In this document: positions 24,801 through 37,210 of the stretch, in pieces | How the letters are laid out: each line of letters starts with the position of its first letter | Numbering within the stretch: position 1 is the first letter of the stretch | Assembly (NCBI RefSeq): GCF_051020985.1 | Contig: NC_135007.1 | Coordinates: forward strand, 17,957,501 to 18,021,500 | DNA: 64,000 bases | Source: Nomia melanderi | Lineage: Eukaryota; Arthropoda; Insecta; Hymenoptera; Halictidae | Reading direction: 5' to 3' | Notes under the pieces: model-generated | Told to the model about the DNA's origin: nothing | Seen by the model: only the letters and a program-made list of their open reading frames with translations | Databases searched by the model: none | Translations under genes and position numbers: made by a program

Positions 24801-26809
24801 ATCCGGTAGTTCGGTACACGTCATAACGAGGCTTTCGCGACTCTTAACTCCACTGATACTTGTATTACTGCCTCTTCGAATTTTATCAAACTCTGCACCG
24901 AAAATGTGATCTTCCGCCGTTAATTGATCGAATGGCTGTACATCTTCAAAAGGATTCCAGGCTGCAACATCGGCGCTCAACGATCTTCCCTCTGTGGTTA
25001 TTATACTCGAAAGTTCACCCTAATTTAAAGTTGTATTTTGTATTATGCATATACGTGAACGTATATATATATATGTATATGTATATATAGAAAACGTTTG
25101 TACATTTGTATTCGCACGCAAAATAGAACTGTACGTATGTATGTATGTATGTATATATTAGTTTAAAATAATTTTAAATTTAATATGTTAGTTATGCGAA
25201 TATCGAATAAGAAAAACGAATAATAAAAGTGTGCACGATGTGAAAATGAATGAAAGAAACGATAAACTGCTCTACGAATGATCACAATTTTAGTAAGCTT
25301 TTATCCACAGTCGAAAACAAATTTAGTTGATGAACATAAGTATGTATCATTCTATCATTTTTCATTTTATCATTGAAAATTTAGAGAACCCATTCGTGTC
25401 CATGGTCATTAGAAAAAAAGTAGAACACGCGAAAGGAAAATACGCTTAAAATGTTTAACTCTGCAAATGGTGTGACCTCTCCTCTAGTGGGCAAAATAAA
25501 ATATAATTCCGTGCGTTTCGTGTACTTACAATACGTACATGCGAAGCACTAGTTCCTAAACAAGGCCTTATATCGGTTACAACTTCCGGAGATGTATCGT
25601 CCTCCGAACGTGACTTTACCGACGCTTCGTATGGTGCCAAAAACTGCGTTGTTTCGTTTGCAAATGCTCTGCAAACACGCAACGGAAAGCAAAGTAACGC
25701 TCTTTAAAAAGGAACTTCGAAAAACCAACGAATGTGAAAAAATATTCTACATATAACCCACTTGTTGAAAGCACTTGTGTCACTAACATTTCTCCTGTGG
25801 CGTACGGAAGATAATGTTGTTGGGCTGTCAGGTGGAGAACTACTCAAGCTTATATTTTGACTCAAACTTTCCATCTTATTCACTGGTTTCGATATAGGTG
25901 GTTGTGTAGCAGTCACTATACCGGCTCCCACCGGAATGCTCAACTTTGACGCCAACGTGGTAACAGGTGAAAACTTGGAAGGCGGACAACTAGTGGTAGT
26001 AGAAATATTGGATGATACTGCTTTCGAAAGCGCTTTGACAGGCTTCGGAGCTACGGGAGGAGGTATCTTCGCAGGTGGGGGCATAGTTCGATTATCGTCT
26101 TTGAACGGATCTGGATATCCTGGGAAAAGTAATAAACGATAATAAAGTCGGATGGCCGGATCGACAACATCTTTACAAATTCAACGCATTCTTTGTTCAT
26201 AATCGTCTTTTTCTTACCCGATGGTGGAAAAAGTGCTTCTAAATTTTCTTCGTCTACGTTGCTTACAGTTTTTGAGTCAAAGTAATATTGCCCTTTCTCC
26301 GAAGTGTCTCTCGACACGACCTGTCCCTTTGGACGTTGCCGTGGAGTAACCGAAGTACCTTCAACGGTAGTTACGGGAGACGGTTTTGGAGTTTTCACAA
26401 GCGACGATCTTTTTACATTCTCAGATTCCATGCATGGACAGGGTAACGATTCCAATACCGGAGCCGATACTTTCTAACAAAGTAAACGAACATCGGACGA
26501 GATTAATCAATTTCAGCAATATTATCTGCGACGAGTGAGCATCGTACACCCAACATCGTATACGTACGTGTAAATTCTGTACAGGGCATTCCTTGCCCTG
26601 GATTTGAAAAGCAATCACAGAAACTTGATAAATGTCAGGGCGGCTATCAGGATCCGGCTCAAGCATATAACGAATCAGACAATGAAGGCTTCTACTATAT
26701 CTATATAAAGTTGAGTGTTGTTCGAACAGTTTTATCATGTAAAGTGTTACAAATAAATTCTATTATAACATATAAAAGTATATGTACATGTATATATCTG
26801 TATACAGAT

Positions 26810-26866
<57 letters not shown>

Positions 26867-29378
26867 GTACGCATACGCATACTCATCACCAACTGTACCG
26901 ACATACACAGTATCGTTTCAGAAATCGTAAAGAGACCGTTCTTCTCTGATTAAATATCAATTTTATGTTACCAAAGAACCAGTTTGGTAAGCAACCCCTG
27001 AGACTTTAAAGCAACAGCCAATAATAGTTTGGTGTTCAATGAAATTTTCTCATACATTTCATCGGTAAATCAGAAATAAAGAGAACTGCTGTGAATTTCG
27101 AAGGCAAATTGTTAAACTTGAATCACTGATAAATTGATATTCAGGAATAATAGACTTAACATTCGAAATCTGTGGGGCTGACGTACAGTTTTCTGAAACG
27201 TTATTGCGTGTCTGTATGGAATGTGCGTGTGTACATATGCGTATCTAGCATTCCTCTGAAAATCTCCAAAATTTTCGGCCGAATCAAATCTGATAGAAAG
27301 ATTTCTAAAACACGGTACACATACAGCTTTTTCTGTACTATATTTTCACGAAACTCATACCTTTACAAGGTTTACCCGATAAAATTGAGATTATTGAGGA
27401 ATTACTGTACCGGATAGTAGAATAAATCTATTACAGTCTAATATGTCAAATGCCAAACATAGTACAATAATTGAATCATTGGAGAAAAAGTTTTTCAAAT
27501 GAATACATCTACATCTTTAAAGACTTTAAAAGGTCGTTCTAGCGAATATTATCGTCTAAAAAGTACTTTAAGCCAACGAAACTAAAACTTAAACTGTAAT
27601 ATGTTTAACATTAAACTCTGTTCATATATTTTAAGTGTGTGTGGTGCGCGTCTGCGCGTACGTGTATTTGCACGTGTAATAATAGTAGCAATAATAATTA
27701 TAATCGTATGAATATTATTATAGATACATGCGAAATACAAACCGAGAATTGTCAGGTATAGTGAAATTTCCTGACTGTATAGCAAGCATACTTTCTCCAA
27801 ATGGCAATGCAAAGAAACACAGTTTATACAACAAACATCCCAACGCCTAGAATCATGAATATATTTCTTGACCCATTCCGCGCGGAAATTTTACATGTCA
27901 GAGATTTATCACACTTTCTCATACCCATATGTCTGTTTTGGTTGTAATTGATTTTCCAGAGTACATATCAACCATTTCTGGTGCTCTATAACTAAGAGTT
28001 GTATACTTCTTAATCTCTTCTTCAACCACAGTGGCACCCTGGACACTGGGGTTAAGAACTTTCGCTGTTGCCGAACCAAAGTCGCATAAAACGTAATGAC
28101 CACCATCAGAATACAATATATTTTCCACCTAATGAGTATAATCCCGGGTAAACTAATAAAAAACATCGCCGAGCTTTCGTTCGTAGAATTAGCAAAAAAT
28201 ATTGAGAAAGACAAACCTTCAGATCTCTATGTATTATTGGAGTTTGACAATGATGTAATCTAGAGACTGCTTCACAAACATCACAGAATATTTGTAAAAC
28301 TTCGGACTCGGTAAAACCCGTTTGTAACCTGTAGAGATTCAAGCAAAACTTTCAAAATTCTTCTTAGACTTTGCATGTTCCTTTAAATTTACTTTAATTA
28401 CCATTTACCTGTTATTCATCATTTGCAGAACTTGAGACTTGCAATAAGGCATTAACAGCAAAAGTTCATGTACTCCGCCACCTATGTGAGTTATACTGCT
28501 ATCCACATATCCTATGATGTTTTTATGACCATTTAAATTACTCTGCGAATGAAACAGTCTACATGAATGTTGTAAAAACAATTTATTCGATTAAATAAAA
28601 ATGAATGGAATCAATTCAATATGTTCGAATAAACAAGGATAATATATGTAATAATATATAGCTTACAGCAATTTGTATCTCTCTCTTGCAAACATTGAGA
28701 TCTTGTTCATTGTTAACATACATACGCTTAAGAGCGTAACGTCCACTCGAAGATTTAACCAGAAATACAATAGCAAATCCTCCTATAATGGACGAGTAAT
28801 AAATTATAAACAGCATACACTGATGTTGGTTAAATATTTACATTGCACTATGCAAATGTACTTTTTATAATCAATCTGTTAATTGTATTTATAATTTTTC
28901 AATTCCTGTTTTTCACATATACTTGTAATATTTGTCCTATGTATAGTATAATTTGAAAATAAACTAAATGCATGTTTTTATCTTATTTAATTATCATTAC
29001 ATATCACATTACTATGTCAATAATAAAATATTTTCCTGCGAATGTGTGCGCCCACACATGTGCACGCGCGACATATGATTTTATACACACACCGACACGC
29101 GAGCGCGCGCGCGCAGCACATGCCCCAATATATATAGATATATATATGTATATATACTATACGTATTGTGCGTGTAGGTATTATATGTATGTATCTATGT
29201 ATGTGTGTGTATATATATATATGCATGTATACATACATGTATGCATGCATAATATGTAAGAATGGAAAAAAAAGAAGCATTTAAATACTCCGTTTGATTT
29301 AATTAACCTGTCAGTCAACGAGTATTAGAACAGGTAGGTTCAACTTATTTTTCAAATTAATATTTATATAAATAAATA

Positions 29379-29413
<35 letters not shown>

Positions 29414-29641
29414 AATATTTGAAAAAGGGGCACGTGTTAACAGGAAAGAAAGCTGATTGAACGTAAGAGTGTAATGCAAGACTAATGATGAACATTCAAG
29501 GTTGAAAAAAGAAAACGCGTACATACCTTCCGCTAAAACATCCTCGACAGTTACCGTGTAACGTCCTACCACAAAGACTTTTCCTAAATAACTGTTTGGT
29601 TCTTTCGATGTGTTGTCTATTTTTGAAAAAAGTTTCTTCAT
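18286..29641 (-). CDS. Nak: AP2-associated (Numb-associated) Ser/Thr kinase, AAK1/BMP2K/Nak family
   Basis: NAK-family kinase that phosphorylates the AP-2 mu subunit and regulates clathrin-mediated endocytosis. Thirteen coding exons: 29527-29641, 28667-28782, 28409-28542, 28217-28328, 27925-28128, 27743-27846, 26568-26700, 26218-26473, 25762-26119, 25530-25668, 24767-25019, 24636-24683, 18286-20750. They join in phase to 1478 residues. The kinase domain (about 30-310) shows the Gly loop (AEGGFAIVFLV), YALKRM lysine, HRDLKVENIL, DFGSAT, APEM, DIWALGCLLYKLC and RYMLEPDPDSRPDIYQV. The tail has proline-rich and RQRPK segments, DPF/NPF-type adaptor motifs (YPDPFKDD, WNPFEDV, DDPFESAPF), two KDLFGS-PF repeats, a Glu/Lys-rich stretch, poly-Gln and a terminal SNPFT. 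The ATG (MKKLFSKID) starts like the vertebrate family. All key catalytic residues are present. Confidence 0.93.
18863..18945 (-). repeat. CTG/TTG triplet tract coding for poly-Gln in the Nak tail
   Basis: Mixed CTG and TTG triplets on the plus strand encode two Gln-rich runs separated by SELQ in the kinase tail. Confidence 0.85.
21541..21870. repeat. Compound trinucleotide repeat (CAC/CAT, then CTA/CTG)
   Basis: About 330 bases with a strict 3-bp period: CACCAC, then CATCAC, then CAT, then mixed triplets, then CTA, ending in CTG and mixed CTA/TTA. Because the period is 3, open frames exist in several registers on both strands, but they are low-complexity artefacts inside an intron. Confidence 0.95.
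23737..23782. repeat. TGGAATTTAG decamer tandem repeat
   Basis: Four full copies and one partial copy, the fourth with TTTAG changed to CTTAG. Confidence 0.9.
26811..26866. repeat. CATATA hexamer tandem repeat
   Basis: About nine near-perfect units in the kinase intron between exons 27743-27846 and 26568-26700. Confidence 0.9.
29383..29413. repeat. TA dinucleotide repeat
   Basis: A short uninterrupted TA run in intron 1 of the Nak-type kinase. The neighbouring 29100-29240 is also alternating CG, TA and GT. Confidence 0.85.
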
Positions 29642-30599
29642 ATTGGCATACGTCGTCGGTTCTCTCGATACCGAACCGTCTTGACATAAGGCCTCTTCTA
29701 CTACTTAATTTCCGAACGAACAATATTGTACATTCAAATTCTTGTAGCAATCATATGAATTGTACCTTTGTGATCCAGCTTTGAAAAATTGCAACAATTT
29801 TCGCAACAACTTAATACCGAGACACTTAACCAAAGGAAATACTTTTGATCATGATAACATTTAGCATACTTCACCCAGCCGACATATTCAGGCCGTACAA
29901 ACTGCGCATGTACCATTCCGCAAATGTTACGGCGGAAACATATGTGTACAATTTCCGTTCAAACGTCAAAATTCACTTATTAATTTTTCTTTCCCAATTT
30001 CAATTGATATTTATGCTGTTCATCGAAATACCCATATTCCACGCCTCATTATTACAACTAAATATTCATTTTATGATCGTATTTTATGACACTTTCCAAA
30101 GTACTTTACAAATTGTTCAACATTACGATGATATTCGATATATCGCGATATGCATAGTTCTCTACAAAATTGACTCCATCAGGTGATTGTTCAACTTGTT
30201 GTGATCTTTCAAGAATTCGAATTTTTTATCCATATATTATGTTGTATTTATATATTTGACATATACACTCTATTTTACAGTTCTATAATTTTATACGTTA
30301 ACCATACCTACTTGGGTAAATACACGGTTCTTTCCTTTCCGCCCTTTTTATTTGTATTACCGTTATCATCTCGTGCCTCGCGGTATTCCAACGTTTAATT
30401 TCCAAATTAATTTCTACATTATTTATTTAGTTGCTTCGATTTTTCTGTAAATTTGACCATAGAATGTAAGTTTTCACGTTTAATGTAAGGTAATACGTGC
30501 TCGTTTACTTATTTACTTATATAGTAACTGTACATACGTACTGTGTATAGGTGACGCTTGTGTGCTTGTTTTTCAAAAGGAATCCATCTTCAGTCAATT
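29642..30599. promoter_or_regulatory. Divergent interval between the Nak-type kinase and SNAPC4
   Basis: The two genes read away from each other from this 958-base AT-rich stretch, so it should hold both promoters and 5' leaders. A CTTCAG|TC sequence six bases before the SNAPC4 ATG could be the end of a 5' untranslated intron. No other gene is visible. Confidence 0.45.
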
Positions 30600-33371
30600 A
30601 TGGATAAACTAACGGGTGATGATGATTTAAACGAGATAGTATTGCTAGAAAATACGTCTTCTGAATTAAATAATGAACACGATTGTCCATATATTCCTAC
30701 AGTAAAAGATGGATCGGTCTGTACGTCGGAAGTGTTTACTAAAGATCCCACGTTACAAAGAAAATCTAAATATCAAGAAGAAAATGTGTCTTTGGAGTGC
30801 AATATTGACGATTGTAACAGTTTACTAAATTTCAACAAGCAGATCATTTCTTTTTTGATCGATGTAAAAAAACACATAACCTATGCTCTTCAAAAATGTG
30901 AAAAAAAATTGACGATAATAGAAACGAACCTTCAAAAGCATACAACTGGAGACACAAAGGCTTTAATTTGCAATGCTGGCATGCCTTACTTTAAGGACAG
31001 GTATTATTTTTCTGCTCCTAACAATGACGATGAAATATTAAAGGAAAATTATAAAGAATTACATCTTAGAAATCTTCCTAAAGTAATACCATGGACCATA
31101 AAAGAAAGGAACACATTGCTTAAAGCGGTACAAGAAGAGGCTACTGCGAGCTCTATAAAAATTGAACATATCAGGTTCGAATCGACATGTAAATCTACAT
31201 GGAAAATCAATAAAGAAACAAAAACAGGAAGAAGATCTTCGGCCAACGACTCTGTCGAAGTGGCTAGCTCATTACAAGATAGAGACTTCGATTGGTTTAA
31301 AATATCATCTATTTATTTCGAGGATGTACATTCGCCGCTCGATTGCAGAGTAATGTGGAATGTGTTTCTTCATCCAGAAATCAATAAAAGTTGTTGGTCA
31401 AAATCGGAAGATGTCAAATTAAAAGAAATCACAAAACAGCACAAGTTTCAAAACTGGGATAATATTGCAGAAGAATTAAATACAAATCGTAGTGCTTACC
31501 AATGTTTCATCAGATACAATACAATAAGAAAGTTGCCTAAAATCAGAAATTGCATTTGGGAACATAGAGAGGATGACAGACTCTTAAAATTAGTAAAAAT
31601 ATTTCAGATCGGTAACTTTATTCCATGGGGTGAAGTAGCCAGTTGGATGCCGAATAGAACTAAACAGCAAGCATATTTTCGATGGACTTATAGCTTGACA
31701 CCGTATTTAACCAAAGGCAGATTTAGTAAATCCGAAGATAATCTTCTAAAAGATGCTGTTACTAAGTATGGTACAAATTTTCGTAAAATATCAGCTGCAC
31801 TGATGCCTAATAGGTCAACGGTTCAACTTCATGACCGTTATCAAACCTTGACTAGCAACCAAATTGAAAACTGGAATGTATGGTCACTAGCAGAAGATTC
31901 AAAATTGTTGGAACTTTTTGAATGCTTTGGTCCAAATTGGTCTAAAATATCTAAAGCATTTACATGTAAAACAAGAACCCGATTGAGACATCGACATGCT
32001 GCTTTACAAAAATATCTTAGTAAAGGTATATCTGTTTTTGACTTACATACAGACTACTCGAAGCGTAAGAATAAAGAAGCAGAGCAAGAAAAGAAAAACG
32101 AAAAATCTGATCAAATTCAGTTCAACCTTAATAAAGATGTGTCCAATAGCAGTTGCAATAATGATATCGATAAAGAATTAATTGAGTATTTCCATAAAGA
32201 ACAAACAATAGAAAGATCGTTCAACCACAGACAAAAACTTTACAAAACGGATGAACCAAAGTTCAGTGCAAAAGAATTATACGATATTTTACGGGTATTA
32301 AATGTTAAATTTCATATGCCTGATGAAATTAACAATTCAAAATTAGATGACAGACACAAACAACTTTTCTATTCATTGAAGGAATATATAAATGTAAGGG
32401 ATGACAAGAAAAGGCAACATGCGGTAATAGATAAATGTAGCTCACTTATGTTCGGAGTAAATCACATTGTAAAAAAAGGTACTGGTGATGTATTATCAGA
32501 ATCATTTGAATCACAGGTAAAATTGAAATACCCGAATAAAACACAATGTATCGATTATCACATGAACACAAAGAATGCTTTCTTAGTTGAGAAAACAGCA
32601 GTCTTTAACACTCCAGACTTTATGATTTCTCATATCGGCGGTAACGAACAAGAATTACAGTTTGAAAAACTTGCTCGATTGTTTATAATGGATACCTGCT
32701 GTAAGGATAAACACTATACACGGAACATGAAAAACTCTAATGCATTTCCATGTGGAATGTCTTTAGATCCACATAACAATGGGAACAGTGACAATAGAAA
32801 GAAATTGGTACATAACGAGTCAAAGGAAGTATCGATTGTACCCTCCAATACTTGTTCTGATATTTCTTTGGTACAAAGCAACCTTGGCGATCGCGTAAAT
32901 TACTCAACGTTACAAAGCGAGAATTGTGAAAAATTTCGCGATTTCACGACAAAAAACAACACTCTGTTTAATGTGTTTGAAAAAATACAAGAGTTTACAC
33001 CTAATTCCACTGTAGATACATCTAAAATTCAGTATTCGTCTGTGATCGAAACGGCACATGCCACTTTACTCGGTTTCAAACATTTGATATATTTAAAACA
33101 GTTAAACAAAGAATGCAATGATCCACGTGAATTTTGTATGATATCGAAGGGATGTCAGCGATCATTGAATATATTGATAACACGTTTAGAGCAGTTATTT
33201 AGGTACCCGATTGGTTTATCGAAAACCACGTTACCCAAAGTTTATGTTATGGATACTTTTTCATACGATGACGTTACATCAAAAAGAAAAGCCACTGAAA
33301 CACCAACAATATTAAAACCGTATAAAATAGGAAAATTTCGATCATACGATAAAAACAGCAGAAAAATATAA
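30600..33371 (+). CDS. SNAPC4: snRNA-activating protein complex subunit 4 (SNAPC4/SNAP190), Myb-type
   Basis: Largest DNA-contacting subunit of the complex that binds the proximal sequence element of snRNA promoters for RNA polymerases II and III. It reads as one exon of 923 residues. A long N-terminal part is followed by the SNAP190 Myb array: a half repeat (FDWFKIS...DCRVMWNVFLHPEI, about 222-262), then four repeats beginning CWSKSED, CIWEHRED, GRFSKSED and VWSLAEDS (about 265-475), with conserved W(D/S)(N/K)I, NRS and R-Y signatures. The C-terminal 450 residues are Lys/Asn/Ser-rich without clear domains. The start is the ATG at 30600; an upstream in-frame TTG at 30558 is unlikely to be used. 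An intronless coding region is unusual beside multi-exon neighbours. Poly(A) candidate at 33759-33764. Confidence 0.92.
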   Translation: MDKLTGDDDLNEIVLLENTSSELNNEHDCPYIPTVKDGSVCTSEVFTKDPTLQRKSKYQEENVSLECNIDDCNSLLNFNKQIISFLIDVKKHITYALQKCEKKLTIIETNLQKHTTGDTKALICNAGMPYFKDRYYFSAPNNDDEILKENYKELHLRNLPKVIPWTIKERNTLLKAVQEEATASSIKIEHIRFESTCKSTWKINKETKTGRRSSANDSVEVASSLQDRDFDWFKISSIYFEDVHSPLDCRVMWNVFLHPEINKSCWSKSEDVKLKEITKQHKFQNWDNIAEELNTNRSAYQCFIRYNTIRKLPKIRNCIWEHREDDRLLKLVKIFQIGNFIPWGEVASWMPNRTKQQAYFRWTYSLTPYLTKGRFSKSEDNLLKDAVTKYGTNFRKISAALMPNRSTVQLHDRYQTLTSNQIENWNVWSLAEDSKLLELFECFGPNWSKISKAFTCKTRTRLRHRHAALQKYLSKGISVFDLHTDYSKRKNKEAEQEKKNEKSDQIQFNLNKDVSNSSCNNDIDKELIEYFHKEQTIERSFNHRQKLYKTDEPKFSAKELYDILRVLNVKFHMPDEINNSKLDDRHKQLFYSLKEYINVRDDKKRQHAVIDKCSSLMFGVNHIVKKGTGDVLSESFESQVKLKYPNKTQCIDYHMNTKNAFLVEKTAVFNTPDFMISHIGGNEQELQFEKLARLFIMDTCCKDKHYTRNMKNSNAFPCGMSLDPHNNGNSDNRKKLVHNESKEVSIVPSNTCSDISLVQSNLGDRVNYSTLQSENCEKFRDFTTKNNTLFNVFEKIQEFTPNSTVDTSKIQYSSVIETAHATLLGFKHLIYLKQLNKECNDPREFCMISKGCQRSLNILITRLEQLFRYPIGLSKTTLPKVYVMDTFSYDDVTSKRKATETPTILKPYKIGKFRSYDKNSRKI

Positions 33372-33918
33372 AACAACAGTAGCACGACAAGACTCCTTAG
33401 GGAAATAACTTGATTCGGAATCGTTTGGACATTTTTTTAATTATATAAGTACAAGTGAAATATCTAAAGAGATTTCTGTTCATCAGTTATGCATTGAATT
33501 TCAATACGATATCATAATATTATATATAATCATATTAATATTAACAGATGTATGTAACACTATAGCTCACAAGTTCTATCATTTGTATAAAAATCAGGAA
33601 AATATAAAATATAAACAATTGAAATTCGATAGACACAGGAAGATGTAGCCTCTTGAGTTTAATTCAAACATCTTATTGCTGTGGTTGTTAGTATGTAAGA
33701 AATGTAATCTATTTTTACATATTATACTAAATAATCTCGCAATAGTATTATTAATTGCAATAAATACGGAAACATAAGCATAGGGTATTGTATATTTGTA
33801 GAAGTAAATCGTACACATAATTTCGAAAAAGCTTCGTACGATCGGCACCGTGCTCATTTAGAATTTATCGTTAGTTATTACTTGTTACTTGAACATTCGA
33901 CTGACTATTCAAATGTAA
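33372..33918. other. Convergent intergenic region SNAPC4 / LMF2
   Basis: AT-rich 3' flanks of two genes reading toward each other. AATAAA at 33759-33764 could serve SNAPC4. No coding sequence seen. Confidence 0.5.
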
Positions 33919-36900
33919 TTATTTCCTCTTTAAAGTTGAATTGCCGTAGCTAGTCAAGATAATCGCACAACCTGCAGTGTAAATACCCCATAAAAGAAGA
34001 CTAGCCTCGATTTTATAAACTATAGATCTTATACTGTCGAGAAGCAGTTTCAGTGGTTCATTCGTGACTTTGAAAGTTGATTTGTCCGGTATGATTTTCA
34101 TCATTGATAAATATTTGATAAGTCGCGGATTATCGCGACTCAATATCGGAAGATATTCCTTGACTTTCTTTCTCGTCCACCAAGCTTGTTTGTTTGACCT
34201 AACAAACATCGAAATTGAAGTCGTAATCGTAATCGGCTGTATTTCTTAATTATTCGAAATCTATGTATCTTATAAAAATACTCACGACTGATTCCACGGG
34301 GTGTAATGATAATAATAGAAACTAGCTTTAATGTATTGTGGCGGTTTTTCGCGAAACGGACTTCCTATACTATTCATCAAAGCTAGTACTTCTGGTTGAC
34401 CATTTAAAAGACGATAGATAAATGAGAGTAGCCATGAATTGCGGCTATACGTGACCCACGCAGCATACCACATTTGCCAATCGAGATGCGGCTGATAGGG
34501 AGCTGAAAATTAGAATCAGTTGTTATCATTAAAGGAAAGGCACATTAGAGGCACGACGTATTAACAAATTTATTTATTACTTCATTTATTTATATATATA
34601 TACATACGCGTGTAAAGGTTATTAGGTGAAAACGAATAATATACAGAAGCTATTACAGAATTAAAACAATAATTTGATTAGCGACTCACCGACAAACGGC
34701 AAAGAATTATTAACATTCCCTGGTTTATATAAAAATTCATACTCTTTCCATGGTCCATCAATATTATCGCTTCCTTCGATTATCACCTCTGGTCTACCAT
34801 CCAATCCGGTTGTATGCTTCAATAATCCATAATTATTTACCAACCGAAGGTGTTCGACTTTTCCTTGAATCTGCTTCAATTGAGTTGGTACCGTCGAATT
34901 ATGGGACTCGTCTAATGTAGTATATGGTACCTAAACAAACGACATCTTTGTTGTTGCCATCGTGAGAACGAGTTTCATTTGTTCGCCAGATCACGTGCAA
35001 ATGACTTGTGAATGAGACTCTATTCATTTGAAACACTTACAATACTTATTGCAAAGATGAAACACACCGCTACCGTGTACAGACCCGTAACGAAAATAGT
35101 GACTACTTTGTTTTGTACACCTTTAACCGTTATTAAAGAATTCACTATTGCATCCGCTATTGTGAAACCAAGCGATGCTACACCAATGTAGATAGATATC
35201 GGAATCGCACGTGATAAAACATAATTAAACTGTTCTTGTGTAAACGCTAAAAACGATACATTAAAATTATTATTAGGATAATTAGTCTAAATACAATAAG
35301 ATAATAATTGATATACATACGTACCGATGTTGCTCTGTATCGTCCAATTATCAATTCTAAGATTATAATACACATACATTCCGTACAATATACCTGTATA
35401 AACTAAAATACATACTATTGTAGAGAGATATTTGGAGAAACTATAAGAATCATTTCTGGATTTTTTCTTGTAAAAAAACTGATCGTCCAACAAAGAAATG
35501 CATAGACAAATCACAAGGAAATTGAAAAAATTATTGTTTCCTGTTGCTATAATATGTATTTGAAGAAATATCTGAAACAAAAACAATTAGTTCTCCAGTG
35601 ATACGTTCGTAACACAAAACAAGCAAACAGAAAATTCTTCAATTATATTTACCTGTGTGTAGAAAGCTACTATCCTCACTTTTCTGTTTGGGAAGAAAAA
35701 CAGAAATGGAACAACCAGTTCAAAAACATTCACAAACACTGTGGTTAAGCGTAAAAACCATGTTGGTAAATGGTGCGCGTACCATGCTATAGGAGTCGGT
35801 ATGCACTGTGACTCAAAATGTTTGCTCAGAGCTGAAACATAGGCAAAGACATATTTTTACATTCGCATTTTCATAATTTAGAGATATATCTATATGGTAA
35901 AACTTACCATCTAATTTCCACCATAGTGAATTACCAGAAGCAAGTTTTACTACACCATTGGAAAACACAAGACGAAAAAGTAACCAACGTATACTCCAAA
36001 AGGTTACAGCATCGCTAGGTGTGTTTATTTTTCCACGCTGAGAATACCAGAACGGAGCTACAATTATACATAGAAATCCTGCTTCCAAGAGAAGGGCATC
36101 CCTGAAAATTTCATGGAAATGTGAGCCATACGAGTATAAGAAATTGTTCAATAACTACAGAATAGATACATTAAAAGTTTCCTAGCGATGGTAGATTATA
36201 GAAATATGAGCAAACGATTAACTAAAAATATTATATCGGATATTATATACTTGCCATTGAAACGACATAAATATTTGTCCAACGAGGTATAAAGAATAAT
36301 ATAATGACCAAAGTAATGCAAACACTAATGTAGTACAAAACCTCTGTGAAACAAACCTATATGGAAATATAATTATTATTATCTTTTAAATATTGTACCA
36401 AATAAAAGTAACATCTATTTCCTCTTACCCTGCGAATGAAAGAACAACTCCGAAAAGAGACAATACATCCAACATGTACTCTAGATTCAATCCAAAATAA
36501 GGGGCAAACCATAATAATGTTGGATTCTGTTTTAATTTATGCAACAGAGGAGCTTGGTATTCGATATCTAACTGAGTTTTAACGGGTAATATCCCATTAT
36601 CGCCGTACAGTCCTTTGCGTATAAATATTAATAAATGTTATTATAATCAATTATGAATCATAATAGTAAATTTAAGGATTTCAATGTACCATGGATGGAA
36701 AATGTTGAATTTAAGAATATAGAAATGTAAAAGTTACAATAAATTTCAGTTCAATATAACTAAAATATCCGTTTATTTGACTATAGTGAAAAAATAAAGG
36801 ATGAAATACCAGTAGTAAAAATCTTGAAATGTTACCTGCAATTTGTATATAAAAACTAAGGAATGCGAAGAGGTATATGATACACATTCCTCGTAAAAAT

Positions 36901-36929
36901 AAATTGCGTGTGTATCGAACTTGAGTCAT
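33919..36929 (-). CDS. LMF2: Lipase maturation factor 2 homologue
   Basis: ER multi-pass membrane protein of the LMF family, which helps dimeric lipases fold. Ten exons: 36836-36929, 36429-36612, 36255-36356, 35908-36101, 35653-35831, 35325-35571, 35041-35246, 34690-34930, 34286-34502 and 33919-34198. They sum to 647 residues in frame (human LMF2 is about 700). Family signatures: TRNLFLRGMCIIYLFAFLSF at the N terminus, GLYGDNGILP, SFQWDALLLEAGFL, WSIRWLLFRLVFSNGVVKL, HLPTWFLRLTTVFVNVFEL, APYQPHLDWQMWYAAW and NKQAWWTRKKVKEYLP. About ten hydrophobic segments; the basic tail ends LKRK, as expected on an ER protein. The intron between 36255 and 36101 begins with GC instead of GT. That choice is forced by the conserved QWDALLL junction. 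Confidence 0.93.
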
Positions 36930-37090
36930 ATCGGTAATATGGTATACTTTTTTATTTTCTCATAGAAATTAGTTATTGGTTTTGAATGTGAGAAACAATA
37001 CAGCTTTTAACACGATAAAAAAATGATATACATTTGTGTACTCATGTACTATATAGCACAGGGAACTTCGGCATGTTTCAGGAGTCAATT

Positions 37091-37210
37091 TTCAATGCGC
37101 ATGCGTAAAGAAATTCTGCCACATGAACATAGTTTCAAAACTTCGGAATTCAAATGCGTCCGATTCGCAGAAAATTTGATCCATGAACATAGGCACAAAA
37201 CTTTGCATAA
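37091..37210. repeat. Two diverged copies of a 60-bp tandem unit
   Basis: Unit 1 is 37091-37150 and unit 2 is 37151-37210. Best-conserved blocks are AATGCG near the start and CATGAACATAG followed by CAAAACTT near the end. Spacing is exactly 60 bases, with roughly 60-65 percent identity by eye. Confidence 0.65.
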
